64,000 bases of DNA, taken from NCBI GenBank assembly GCA_937897325.1, contig CALCOY010000070.1, positions 1 to 64,000 on the forward strand. Reading direction: 5' to 3'. Shown here in pieces: positions 1 to 8,185 of the stretch. The DNA is from an uncultured Shimia sp. Its GTDB lineage: Bacteria > Pseudomonadota > Alphaproteobacteria > Rhodobacterales > Rhodobacteraceae. The notes beneath the pieces are model-generated. The model searched no databases. It worked only from the letters and a program-made list of their open reading frames with translations, and was not told where the DNA came from. The number at the start of each line of letters is the position of its first letter. Position 1 is the stretch's first letter. The translations under genes were made by a program, and so were the position numbers.

Positions 1-9
1 GAGTGGACG

Positions 10-120
10 ATGAGAAAGACAACGAAGAGCCCTGGCGAGAAGATCGTCAAAGACATCAAGCGTGCCACCTGCAAGCAGTGTTCCAGCGAAGAGAAGATCA
101 GAGTGGACTTGTCGCGTTTT
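10..120 (+). pseudogene. IS3-family transposase OrfA, N-terminal fragment
   Basis: The first 35 or so codons read like the start of an IS3-family OrfA, the helix-turn-helix half of a two-frame transposase. They open MRKTTKSPGEKIVKDIKRA and continue into a SSEEKIRV stretch that normally leads to the recognition helix. Similarity stops near base 120, before the HTH is complete, so this is a remnant without function. It lies at the window edge, where a degenerate mobile-element zone begins. The family call is from memory of IS3 OrfA sequences. Confidence 0.55.
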
Positions 121-141
121 TGTGCCGCTCCAAGTGCTCGT

Positions 142-200
142 CTAGGCCACTTTCCGCTCGAAGGCGACGGGGCTTTTCCAGCCATCGCTGATCCTCCAAT
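142..200 (-). pseudogene. IS3-type transposase OrfB, C-terminal tail fragment
   Basis: On the minus strand a short reading frame ends DGWKSPVAFERKVA-stop. This resembles the terminal motif of IS3 OrfB integrases (a GWKSP-x-x-FE type ending after the DDE core). Only about 18 residues are left. The DDE core is absent and the fragment faces the OrfA fragment just upstream, so at least two different insertions seem to have decayed here. The match is short, so confidence is modest. Confidence 0.35.
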
Positions 201-254
201 TTTGGGACAAATCTATCCCAGTTGGTGGACCACTTTCAGGGGGCAACTCCGACG

Positions 255-641
255 GCCTATGGAGATATCGAGCTTCCGCTGATGCTCGCGCCGCTGTCAC
301 GATCCGAGCGTCGCAGACGAGTGGAAGAGGTCGCTGATCTTGTCCGCATTGATCACCGCTTAAAGCACCGACCAAGCGAGCTTTCGGGCGGTGAACAGCA
401 GCGCGTGGCCATCGCGCGCGCCATTGTGGCGGACCCTCCCCTTTTGCTCTGCGACGAGCCAACCGGCGAACTGGATCGCGCCACTTCTGGCGAGGTCATG
501 AACATTCTCAGGACGCTCTGTGATGAGTTGGGAAAAACCATCATCATGGTTACGCATGACCCCTCGGCTGCCGCTTACGCAGACCAAGTCTACCAGTTCG
601 ATAAGGGCCAACTCAGTGTCGCAGAAGAGCAGGCTGCATGA
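255..641 (+). pseudogene. ABC transporter ATP-binding subunit (LolD/MacB type), 5'-truncated
   Basis: This is the C-terminal part of an ABC ATPase of the LolD/MacB/FtsE class, which powers an FtsX-type permease. It has the signature motif [14 protein letters not shown], the Walker B and D-loop segment [12 protein letters not shown] and the H-loop VTHD. The N-terminal third with the Walker A P-loop is missing: homology begins at about ELPLMLAPLS and the upstream DNA is IS debris. A stray ATG at 222 keeps a frame open but cannot restore the nucleotide-binding site. The next gene, its permease partner, starts with a 4-bp ATGA overlap and is also broken. Confidence 0.8.
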
Positions 642-1110
642 GCGCCCTTAGCTTCATCGGGCAGAGCATCACAGCTGCCTGGGTCCGCAATCTGGTGCTC
701 ATGCTGTCTGTTGCTATCGCCTATCGCCTCTTCGGAATGCTGGCGGCCTTCCATTTGGCATATCGCTCCACTTGCGACGACAGCGCCGACCAAGTGATCA
801 CTACGAGCAAGACCGGGTTCTCCCAGCCACTACTGATCTCTCATTTCCGGCAGTTGTAGCAGATTGACGAGGTTGGCGCTGCCAGCATCGCTTCTTGGTT
901 TGGCGGATACTACCGCCCTCCGCGAAAGCTAATTGTCGGACAGGACGGTCATGATGGTGGGACCTTCCATGGCCGAACGGTTTGGTCGGGAACCCGGCGA
1001 TCAAGTCGCCATTATCAATGAGCGTATCGCCCGAGCAGATGGAAATGAGGCTTGGAGTTTTCGCATCGCAGGCGTCTTCGAAGGTGCGACCGAGCAGATA
1101 GACACGTCCC
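638..1110 (+). pseudogene. FtsX/MacB-type ABC permease, N-terminal part, interrupted
   Basis: The start reads as an FtsX-like permease N-terminus (MSALSFIGQSITAAWVRN, a first membrane segment, then periplasmic sequence). An in-frame TAG at 857-859 interrupts it. Reading through gives QIDEVGAASIASWFGGYY, then the frame shifts near 935 and continues as MMVGPSMAERFG...AGVFEGATEQIDT. At about 1110 the homology ends abruptly at an IS30 fragment. The gene therefore has a nonsense codon, a frameshift or small deletion, and loss of its C-terminal membrane half. It was the partner of the truncated ATPase immediately upstream. Confidence 0.7.
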
Positions 1111-1111
1111 C

Positions 1112-1441
1112 GCGACCCACTTCATCAACAAGCTGATGGACGTGACGGAACCGCTGCCTCTACCCGCCCGCCAGTCTATTGCATTCGACCGTTGCTTCGA
1201 GTTCCGCGAGTGGTGGAAACTCAAGTCTAACATCGGCACGCAACCCGGGTTCTGTGATCCCTTGAGCCCATGGCAGAAAGGCACCGTCGAAAACACCAAC
1301 CGACGCGTAATACGGTGGCTGCTATTGAAGCGCGACATCACGGCGTACCCAAAAATGCCCCGGCTGCAAAACACCCACTGAGGTTTTCCGCGAAAGGATG
1401 ATGGAAGAGATGGGACGATCCTCCTACCTTCAGAGGCAATA
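1112..1441 (+). mobile_element. IS30-family transposase, C-terminal fragment with frameshift
   Basis: The frame ending at 1381 contains typical IS30 DDE-domain text: RQSIAFDR, FREWWKLKS, IGTQPGFCDPLSPWQKGTVENTNR, where the final E of the DDE triad lies. After about base 1340 the similarity moves to another frame, reading KCPGCKTPTEVFRERMMEEM before a stop near 1441; this is the usual IS30 tail. The N-terminal HTH and the first catalytic Asp are missing, so it cannot be active. It abuts the broken permease, so it may mark one end of the lesion that destroyed the ABC transporter. Confidence 0.7.
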
Positions 1442-1791
1442 GGAGCCTCAATTCACATATGGCTCACAGTCACCGATGAGCGATTCACGAATACTGCTTT
1501 GCCTTCAAAAGCAAATGAAGACGAGCGGACATGGGATGAGTGGCAAGGAGCGAGCGCGGTTTGAACCGTGTGGAAGTGCTGGCGCAGGTCAATGATGAGG
1601 GTCAATCCAAACTCGGCGGCGCGGTATTCTATCCAACTGTGTCATACCATCCATGTGGTAAATTGGAAGAACTCGGCAGTCCCCGCCGTAAAACAGACAG
1701 ATTTACATTTATTGTGCCGTTCATCACAGACTTAGCGATTTTGGCGCAGCATATGTAGCGCGTTTGTTGTTGGTAAACTTGGTACAAAGAC
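1442..1791. other. Non-coding debris between IS30 fragment and tesB region
   Basis: No intact gene is seen. A frame opening at 1540 begins with about 20 residues (RGLNRVEVLAQVNDEGQ) that vaguely recall the N-terminus of ISNCY-type transposases, then loses similarity. The rest reads as unrelated sequence. I regard the stretch as further mobile-element decay. No clear IS terminal inverted repeats could be picked out by eye. Confidence 0.4.
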
Positions 1792-1977
1792 TTGAAAAGA
1801 GACACGCACAGGCAAAGGGGCGGATACGGCGTCATCGCGGCAATTCTACTTGTTGTGATCGCGCTTTACGTCGGATTTCTCCAGTTGAGTGACGGCGCAT
1901 ACGACGCACAAGCAGCGCCCATGCAGAGCTTGGAAGACCAAGGCACCGGACGATTTAGCGGTCCAAGGGACGCATGA
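1792..1977 (+). CDS. Possible small single-pass membrane protein
   Basis: A 61-residue frame starts with TTG at 1792. After a basic start (KRDTHRQRGG) it has one strong hydrophobic segment, roughly residues 11-32 (YGVIAAILLVVIALYVGFLQL), followed by a short polar tail. The topology is believable for a small inner-membrane protein. Against it: a TTG start without a clear ribosome binding site, decayed DNA upstream, and a 3' end overlapping the convergent thioesterase gene by 23 bp. No family recognised. It may be the surviving end of a larger gene or a chance frame. Confidence 0.3.
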   Translation: MKRDTHRQRGGYGVIAAILLVVIALYVGFLQLSDGAYDAQAAPMQSLEDQGTGRFSGPRDA

Positions 1978-2818
1978 GCCCTTCCTGTGCGACAGATGCC
2001 ACAAGATCGCCTTCGCCATCATAGATCGCACCGCGATTGAACCCACGCGCGTTGCCAGTCCAGGGGCTGTCCATCGTATAGAGATGCCAGTCGTGAAACG
2101 CTGGAGCGCCGTGAAACCACATGGCGTGATCAAGGCTCGCCGTCATGACATTGCCCTTGAACCAAGTCAGTCCGTGCGGGCGCAGTGAAGAGCCCAAAAG
2201 GTTCATGTCCGACGCGTAGGCCAACAGACAATGCTGCATCTGAGGTTTGCATCCAGCCGCCGCCTTCATTCGAAACCAAAGGTGATTTACGTCCGAGGCG
2301 GGCTCTGGCGCGAAGTAATCCCTGGGTGCAACTTCACGAATGTCGATTGGACGCTCACGAAGATAGTCTGCGCGATATTTTTCGGGCATCTTGTCGGCTG
2401 TGCGCTTCCGTTGCTCTGATCTGTCTTCCAATCCTGCCGGACCATCCACTTCGGGCGCTTTATGATGGTGTGACCAGCCCTGCTCGGTGATATGAAACGA
2501 AGCGGACATGTTGAGTATCTGTTTGCCATGCTGGATCGCCACCACTCGGCGTGTGGTGAAGCTGCCACCATCGCGGGCGCGGTCGACTTGATAGATCACC
2601 GGAATGGTCGGATCCCCTGCCCTGATGAAGTAAGCGTGCAAGCTGTGGCAGAGACGCGCAGGCACGGTTTGATATGCTGCAGAAAGGGCCTGCCCGATGA
2701 CCTGCCCGCCGAAGATCCGTGTTGGCGTTTCCCCACCCGATCCGATCCCGCGGAATAGGTCGACCTCGAGCGATTCCACGCTGAGAAGCTGGATCAGGCT
2801 GTCATGTGCATCGCTCAT
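1955..2818 (-). CDS. tesB: Acyl-CoA thioesterase II (TesB-type)
   Basis: Cytoplasmic thioesterase that hydrolyses acyl-CoAs to free acid and CoA. The 287-residue length is normal for the double-hotdog TesB family. Recognisable segments are the N-terminal FRGIGSGGETPTRIFGGQVIGQAL, the mid-protein DGGSFTTRRVVAIQHG, and the C-terminal LDHAMWFH...WHLYTMDSPW with the second-hotdog Asp. The start overlaps the stop of the acetoacetyl-CoA synthetase gene by 4 bp (ATGA), so it is the last gene of a translationally coupled operon with that gene and a serine hydrolase. The pair could balance an acyl-CoA pool, with one enzyme making and one cleaving thioesters. Confidence 0.93.
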   Translation of the reverse strand: MSDAHDSLIQLLSVESLEVDLFRGIGSGGETPTRIFGGQVIGQALSAAYQTVPARLCHSLHAYFIRAGDPTIPVIYQVDRARDGGSFTTRRVVAIQHGKQILNMSASFHITEQGWSHHHKAPEVDGPAGLEDRSEQRKRTADKMPEKYRADYLRERPIDIREVAPRDYFAPEPASDVNHLWFRMKAAAGCKPQMQHCLLAYASDMNLLGSSLRPHGLTWFKGNVMTASLDHAMWFHGAPAFHDWHLYTMDSPWTGNARGFNRGAIYDGEGDLVASVAQEGLMRPLDR

Positions 2819-4761
2819 GCGCGCGCCTTAGCGTAATCTACAAAGAAATCAAAGCTCTCCGGGTTGGCCATGGCGTCGCGGTTCACCACCGTCTCAGGGT
2901 TGGCGCCAAGAAGTAGTTTCTTGATCGGGACCTCTAGCTTCTTGCCGGATAATGTGCGCGGAACTTCGGGGATTTGGACGATCTCATCAGGAACAAATCG
3001 AGCAGAGACATCCGTCTTGATAGCCTCAAAAATTCTGAGGCGCAGATCCGCATCCAGGTGCTGCGCTGTCGACAGCACGACAAAAAGCGGCATGAAGCTG
3101 TCCCGCCCCAGGAATTCCAGATCGACGACAAGGCTGTCCATAATCTCAGGCAGGGCTTCGACGGCCTGATAGATCTCTGCCGATCCAAGTCGCAAGCCAC
3201 GACGATTGATCGTCGCGTCGGATCGTCCGTAGATGATTGACCCACCGTCTGCCGTGATCTCTATCCAGTCGCCATGCCGCCAGACACCGGGATATGTGTC
3301 GAAGTAACTGGCGTGCAGGCGTGTGCCGTCTTCGTCGCCCCAGAATGAAAGCGGCATAGAGGGCAAAGGTTCGGTGCAGACCAGTTCGCCCACCTCGCCG
3401 ATCACCTCTTGGCCGCCCTCATCAAAAGCACGGACGGCCACGCCAAGCGCACGGCACTGCATCTCACCCGCTCGCACCGGCATGGCGGGATGGCCCAGAA
3501 CAAACGCACCTGCGAGGTCCGTTCCTCCGGCAATCGGTGCCAGCCAGACGTCCTGTTTGACCTGCGCGTAGATCCAGTCATAGCCGTCTGACGAAAGAGG
3601 CGATCCGGTCGAGCCAAGGTGACGCAATGCCGACAGATCAAGCTCATGAAGCTTTACATCTGCCTTGCGACATCCATCGAAGAACGCGGCCCCTGCCCCG
3701 AAATTGTTGATACGCTCATCCGCCACGAACCGCCAGACCGCCGAAATATCGGGATAATTTGGCGCGCCATCGAAAAGGCAGGTCGTCGCCCCGGTGGCCA
3801 GACCGCCCCATTGACCGTTCCACATGATCCAACCCGAGGACGTGAACCAGCAGTTGCGGTCACTCATCCGGCTGTCGGTATGCAAAGCCATCTTGGTCAT
3901 CTCAAGCACGATGCCACCATGGCTGTGCACGATCGGCTTTGGGTTCCCGGTTGTTCCGGACGAATAGACGATCCAAAGCGGGTGATTGAATGGCACCTCC
4001 GTGGGCAGAGAGGTTTCAGGCGCATCGTTCAGTTCGGACCAGTTAATCCAATCAGAAGCCGGATCATCAAACACAGGCACCACGATCTTTTGGTCGAGCA
4101 TCGGCAAGCCTTCGACGATCTGCGCCAAGGCGGCACGTCGGTCGACCAGCTTACCGGCATGCACATAGCCATCCTGCGCGATCAGCACCTTGGGTTCGAT
4201 TTGTCGGAACCGGTCCAGGATGGCGATTTGTCCCATATCCGGCGCGCAGAGAGACCAGATCGCCCCTATGGAGGCTGCGGCGAGAAAGGCTATCAGGGCT
4301 GTTTCCGTATTGGGCAGGATCGCAACCACGCGATCCCCCTGCCCAACGCCCAGGCGTTGTAACTGGTTTGCGGTCCGACCCACGCGCCGGCTCAGCTCTG
4401 CCCAGGTTAATTCTGATCGGCCAAAGGTCTCTGATTGCACGATCAATGCCAGTTCGCCTTTCAGCCGCTCCGCACGGGCCAGCACCTGCGCTGCATAGTT
4501 GAGCCTTCCGTCTGGCGCCCATTCAGCGCCCGGCAGGCTGTGTCTGGTTAAGAAACGCGTTGGACGTTGGCCTTTGATCTCGCCAAAATCCCAGATCGAC
4601 GCCCAAAAGGCTTCGAGGTCTGATATGCTCCACAACCACATCGCGTTGTAGTCGTCAAAGGTCAGTCGGTGCTCGTCAGCCAGCCAAGCCTCATAGCGCG
4701 CCATGCTCGAGGACCGATATCGGTCAGCGGCAGGCGTCCAGAGAACGCGTCGCTCGGTCAT
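2815..4761 (-). CDS. aacS: Acetoacetyl-CoA synthetase (acetoacetate-CoA ligase)
   Basis: ATP-dependent ligase that activates acetoacetate, or a related short oxo-acid, to its CoA thioester via an acyl-adenylate. The 648 residues fit the AacS subgroup of the ANL superfamily. An N-terminal ACS-type cap (AFWASIWDF) precedes the P-loop YSSGTTGNPKPIVHSHGG. The adenylate-binding stretch GGTDLAGAFVLG, the hinge region YGRSDATINRRG and the catalytic Lys in TLSGKKLEVPIKK follow. It lies between a serine hydrolase gene and tesB, overlapping both by 4 bp. The exact substrate cannot be fixed from sequence. Given the neighbouring catabolic genes it may activate another small carboxylic acid. Confidence 0.9.
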   Translation of the reverse strand: MTERRVLWTPAADRYRSSSMARYEAWLADEHRLTFDDYNAMWLWSISDLEAFWASIWDFGEIKGQRPTRFLTRHSLPGAEWAPDGRLNYAAQVLARAERLKGELALIVQSETFGRSELTWAELSRRVGRTANQLQRLGVGQGDRVVAILPNTETALIAFLAAASIGAIWSLCAPDMGQIAILDRFRQIEPKVLIAQDGYVHAGKLVDRRAALAQIVEGLPMLDQKIVVPVFDDPASDWINWSELNDAPETSLPTEVPFNHPLWIVYSSGTTGNPKPIVHSHGGIVLEMTKMALHTDSRMSDRNCWFTSSGWIMWNGQWGGLATGATTCLFDGAPNYPDISAVWRFVADERINNFGAGAAFFDGCRKADVKLHELDLSALRHLGSTGSPLSSDGYDWIYAQVKQDVWLAPIAGGTDLAGAFVLGHPAMPVRAGEMQCRALGVAVRAFDEGGQEVIGEVGELVCTEPLPSMPLSFWGDEDGTRLHASYFDTYPGVWRHGDWIEITADGGSIIYGRSDATINRRGLRLGSAEIYQAVEALPEIMDSLVVDLEFLGRDSFMPLFVVLSTAQHLDADLRLRIFEAIKTDVSARFVPDEIVQIPEVPRTLSGKKLEVPIKKLLLGANPETVVNRDAMANPESFDFFVDYAKARA

Positions 4762-5978
4762 GTCAATGCCCCATGCACCAGCGCCTTGAGTTGAGACCGC
4801 AAGGGGTAGCTTGAGGATGGTGCCAACTGCGTGAAGAAAACCACTGACAGGTTATGAACGCGATCGATCCAGAAGAAAGTCGATGCCATACCGCCCCAAC
4901 TGAAGTCGCCCGGCGATCCCGGTGTCGCGGCGCGAGCCGCATCAAGCACGACGGCCCCGCCTATTCCAAAGCCCATACCTTTCATCGGCTGTTCCGCAAA
5001 GCTTTGCGGCCCCATCGACGCGATATCGCCTGCGAGGTGATTTTGCATCATGAAATCAATAGTATACGGGCTAAGCAGACGCCCCTTTTTATAAACGCCG
5101 CCCTGCCGCATCATCTCGGTGAATTTCAGATAGTCATCTATGGTGCCAAGCAGCCCGCCACCGCCAGAATACAGCTTGGCATCCAGAAATGGAGAGCCTT
5201 TGGATCTGTCGACCTCGCGCAGTCCGTCGCCGCCTTGGCCAGTGCCTTGGTCCAGTTGCATCGGATCACCTGCTAGCGGCGTGTAAAGGGCCGCAAAACG
5301 GTCCACTGCTTTTTCCGGCACAGAGAAAGCGGTCTCGGTCATGTCGAGAGGGCCGAGTATACGTTCAGCAAAGAAAGTGCTGAGCGGCTGATCCGCGACT
5401 GCTTCGATCACACGCCCAATCACGTCGATCCCGACCGAGTATTCCCAGCGTGCGCCCGGCTGGAACGCGAGTGGCAGCTCTGCCAACTGCAGGGTCGTGT
5501 CCTGAAGTGACGGACCATCGGGTTTGAAGTTGACATCCTGCGCCTCCATCGCTTCGGGCAGCAGACCGGGGTTGAAGGCGTAGCTCAGCCCGGACGTATG
5601 TGTGAGCAGCTGTTGCAGGGTCGGAGACGGGCACGGCTCCGTCTGATCGATGTCTGACGCGCCCGGAACAAGCGCTTTGCAGTCCGCGAATTCCGGCAGA
5701 AACGTTGAAACTGGGGCATCCAAGTGGCAAAGCCCTTCCTCCACCAGCATCATCAGCCCAACCGATGTTACCGGCTTCGTCATTGAATAAATGCGCGCGA
5801 CCGTGTCCCGCTCAAACGGCAAGTCACTTGCCAGATCCCGACGACCCGTCGCGTGAAAAAACACTTCTCCGCCGTTTTTCGCAATCAAGAGAGAGGCCCC
5901 GGGCAGCTTTCTATCGTCGATGTATCGCTGCATCCATGGCTTGATGCGGTCCAGCCTTTGCTGATCGAATTCCGCCAT
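4758..5978 (-). CDS. Serine hydrolase, beta-lactamase/esterase (class C-like) family
   Basis: Penicillin-binding-protein-fold hydrolase, most like EstB-type esterases. The catalytic SxxK motif is in RIYSMTKPVTSVG and the YxN-like Tyr in RWEYSVGIDV; the third motif is degenerate (SWGGMASTFFWID), as usual in esterases. I chose the ATG at 5978 (MAEFDQQRLDRI) because AGGGAG lies about 6 bp upstream. The frame stays open 30 codons further, but that extension has no motif. It gives 406 residues, a normal family length, without an obvious signal peptide. It is the first gene of the operon with aacS and tesB, so it may release the acid that aacS activates; this is an inference. Confidence 0.85.
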   Translation of the reverse strand: MAEFDQQRLDRIKPWMQRYIDDRKLPGASLLIAKNGGEVFFHATGRRDLASDLPFERDTVARIYSMTKPVTSVGLMMLVEEGLCHLDAPVSTFLPEFADCKALVPGASDIDQTEPCPSPTLQQLLTHTSGLSYAFNPGLLPEAMEAQDVNFKPDGPSLQDTTLQLAELPLAFQPGARWEYSVGIDVIGRVIEAVADQPLSTFFAERILGPLDMTETAFSVPEKAVDRFAALYTPLAGDPMQLDQGTGQGGDGLREVDRSKGSPFLDAKLYSGGGGLLGTIDDYLKFTEMMRQGGVYKKGRLLSPYTIDFMMQNHLAGDIASMGPQSFAEQPMKGMGFGIGGAVVLDAARAATPGSPGDFSWGGMASTFFWIDRVHNLSVVFFTQLAPSSSYPLRSQLKALVHGALT

Positions 5979-6100
5979 CTCCATCTCCCTGCCCCATGAT
6001 TTTGTATCAGTCTGTACCGCACAGCATCCAAGCGCAAAGGCAAAAAGATTGACGACCTCTCGGGTCACGCCTAACCTTTGAAAAAACAGAAGAAAGTTCC

Positions 6101-6709
6101 ATGCTTAAGCTGTACTTTGCCGCCAACAGCCGCGCTCTCCGGATTGCGTGGATGTTGGAGGAAATTGGCCTCGAATATACGCTTGAACGCTTTGATCTCG
6201 GTCATCCCGACATGCGTTCGGACACGTTTCGCAGCATCCACCCCATGGGTCGCGTACCGGTGCTTGAGGACGGCAACGTGCGGATCTTCGAAAGCGGTGC
6301 AATCCTAGAGTATCTGCTGGCACGTCACGGCGACGGTCGTTTCCGCCCGGCCGTGGAAAGCCCGGATTTTCCAGCCTATCTTCAATGGCTGCACTATGCT
6401 GAAGGCATGATCATGCCGCAGGTCAACGCCTACATGGTCGAGACGTTCTTCCTCCCACCGGATCGGCGATCTGAAATCCATGCAAAACGGGCCAAAAAAC
6501 TTCTGGGCCAGATGATCGCGCCGTTGGAAGGCGTACTTAGTGATGCCGACTACCTTGCGGGTGCGTTTTCAGCCGCCGATGTCATGACCGGGTCGGCGGT
6601 TCTGTCCGCACAGAAGATCGGTGTGGATATGACCGACATGCCAGCACTTGCTGCCTATGCGACCCGTCTGGCGGCGCGACCCGCTTATCAAAAGGCAAAC
6701 GCGTTATGA
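6101..6709 (+). CDS. Glutathione S-transferase family protein
   Basis: Cytosolic GST-fold protein of 202 residues with an N-terminal thioredoxin-like domain (MLKLYFAANSRALRIAWMLEEIGLEY), the cis-Pro segment GRVPVLEDG and the glutathione-binding ESGAILEYL. A helical C-terminal domain ends in DVMTGSAVLSAQKIG...AAYATRLAARPAYQKA. Ser at the SRALR position is a likely activating residue. It opens a plus-strand operon with an SDR-like gene (4-bp overlap) and a DsbA-fold isomerase, and is divergent from the serine hydrolase. Two glutathione-linked folds in one operon suggest glutathione-dependent isomerisation or detoxification of a metabolite; the substrate is unknown. Confidence 0.88.
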   Translation: MLKLYFAANSRALRIAWMLEEIGLEYTLERFDLGHPDMRSDTFRSIHPMGRVPVLEDGNVRIFESGAILEYLLARHGDGRFRPAVESPDFPAYLQWLHYAEGMIMPQVNAYMVETFFLPPDRRSEIHAKRAKKLLGQMIAPLEGVLSDADYLAGAFSAADVMTGSAVLSAQKIGVDMTDMPALAAYATRLAARPAYQKANAL

Positions 6710-7431
6710 ACCACATTCTGATTGTCGGGGCAGGCGACTTTATCGGCTCCGCCATAGCAAAGCGTTTCGCCGCGGGCGGCTACCGCGTTAGTGCAGTGCG
6801 GCGAAATGGCGAGAAACTCGACACGCTCTTGAAAGAGATCGAAGAGGCAGGCGGAACGGCCGATGGCTGGAGCATGGATGCGCGCGACGAAGACGATGTG
6901 CAGGCCACATTCGCGCGGGCCGAAGCGTTGGACCCCCTCGACATCGTTGTATTCAATGTCGGCGGAAACGTACGATTTTCGATCCGTGAAACAACCACCC
7001 GTGTGTTTCGAAAAGTCTGGGAGATGGCCTGTTTCGGTGGCTTCTTGACAGGCCGTACCGCTGCTGAGGTCATGGTGCCCCGCGGGACAGGCTGTATCTT
7101 TTTCACGGGCGCCACTGCGTCGATGCGAGGCGGATCTGGATTTGCTGCCTTCGCAAGCGCCAAGGCAGGTCTTCGGAATCTTGCCCAATCTATGGCGCGC
7201 GAGCTTGGTCCGGCGGGCATCCATGTGGCACATCTAGTGATTGATGCTGGCGTTGATACGGCTTGGGTCCGCGAGATCTTTGCGAAGATGGGTCGCAATG
7301 TGGATGAAATGCCCGAAGATGCACTGGTCAATCCCGCATCGATTGCCGAAGCCTACTGGACACTCGCGCACCAACCGAGAGATGCTTGGACATTTGAGCT
7401 TGATGTGCGGCCTTATGCGGAGACATGGTGA
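6706..7431 (+). CDS. SDR-fold protein lacking the usual Ser and Tyr catalytic residues
   Basis: Rossmann-fold short-chain dehydrogenase/reductase of 241 residues with a nucleotide-binding start (MNHILIVGAGDFIGSAIA). The usual catalytic block aligns as TGATASMRGG...FAAFASAKAG: the Ser position is Ala (about 136), the Tyr of YxxxK is Phe149, and only Lys153 is kept. The NNAG motif is NVGG. It may therefore be a non-catalytic or differently catalytic SDR. I recall similar 'FxxxK' SDRs in Rhodobacterales, so this is likely a subfamily trait and not a local mutation. It is coupled to the GST gene upstream (4-bp overlap) and the isomerase gene downstream (TGATG). Confidence 0.88.
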   Translation: MNHILIVGAGDFIGSAIAKRFAAGGYRVSAVRRNGEKLDTLLKEIEEAGGTADGWSMDARDEDDVQATFARAEALDPLDIVVFNVGGNVRFSIRETTTRVFRKVWEMACFGGFLTGRTAAEVMVPRGTGCIFFTGATASMRGGSGFAAFASAKAGLRNLAQSMARELGPAGIHVAHLVIDAGVDTAWVREIFAKMGRNVDEMPEDALVNPASIAEAYWTLAHQPRDAWTFELDVRPYAETW

Positions 7432-8036
7432 TGCAAGAAATTGAGTTTCTTTATGATTTCAGTAGCCCAAACGCATATTTCGTGCACAAGGTCCTACCGA
7501 AGATCGCAGCGCGCCACGGGGCCAAGGTGATCTGGCGCCCTGTCCTGCTGGGCGGAATTTTCAAAGCCACCAATAACCAACCACCGATGATGGCATTTTC
7601 AAATGTGACCGGCAAAGTCGACTACATGCGGCTCGAGATCAAACGCTTTCTTGAACGCTATGAAATGCCATTCAGGATGAACCCTCACTTTCCAGTAAAC
7701 TCACTTGCTTTGATGAGGGGTGCTGTGTTCGCCCGAGAAAAACCTTGGGAAAGCAGATATATAGACGCCTGCTTTGATGCAATGTGGATCGCGGGTGAAA
7801 AGATGGATGATCCGGATGTCATCATGCGCATCCTCGCAGCGGCCGATCTTCCAGCCGATGTTATCATGACCGCCACTCAGACACCGGACATCAAAGGTCA
7901 ACTGGCCGAACTTACGGATGCTGCTGTCAAAAGTGGAGCGTTCGGATCGCCCACAATGTTCGTCGCGGGTGAAATGTTCTTCGGCAAAGACGCGCTGGAT
8001 GATCTTAACTGGAGGCTGGAAACGCTATCGGCCTAA
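7431..8036 (+). CDS. 2-hydroxychromene-2-carboxylate isomerase / kappa-class GST (DsbA fold)
   Basis: DsbA-fold glutathione-dependent isomerase family protein, about 201 residues. The start EIEFLYDFSSPNAYFVHKVLP carries the conserved Ser that replaces the DsbA CxxC. A helical insert follows, and the cis-Pro loop and C-terminal strand read GAFGSPTMFVAGEMFFGKDALDDL. In characterised relatives these enzymes isomerise ring-opened aromatic intermediates or act as kappa GSTs. The start at 7431 overlaps the upstream stop by one base (TGATG); an ATG two codons earlier is also possible. The genomic setting suggests a role in degrading an aromatic or unsaturated acid, but no substrate is evident. Confidence 0.88.
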   Translation: MQEIEFLYDFSSPNAYFVHKVLPKIAARHGAKVIWRPVLLGGIFKATNNQPPMMAFSNVTGKVDYMRLEIKRFLERYEMPFRMNPHFPVNSLALMRGAVFAREKPWESRYIDACFDAMWIAGEKMDDPDVIMRILAAADLPADVIMTATQTPDIKGQLAELTDAAVKSGAFGSPTMFVAGEMFFGKDALDDLNWRLETLSA

Positions 8037-8185
8037 GCTGCAACGCGCCAGAACGCGGCTTTGGACGATCTTACGAGGGTCGTAGACGTCCTTCACATTC
8101 AAATTGCACGAACACGGTCAAATGGCCAGCGCACCTGTTTTGGCAAGCGCTTGAAAGGCGAGCCGTGCCGCCTCGGCCCCGCGGA

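Noticed and set aside
1540-1758. Possible ISNCY-type transposase start
   Set aside because: Only about 20 residues are similar by eye, too little for a separate feature; mentioned within the debris region.
3619-4362. 247-codon plus-strand frame
   Set aside because: Antisense to the acetoacetyl-CoA synthetase gene and without recognisable motifs.
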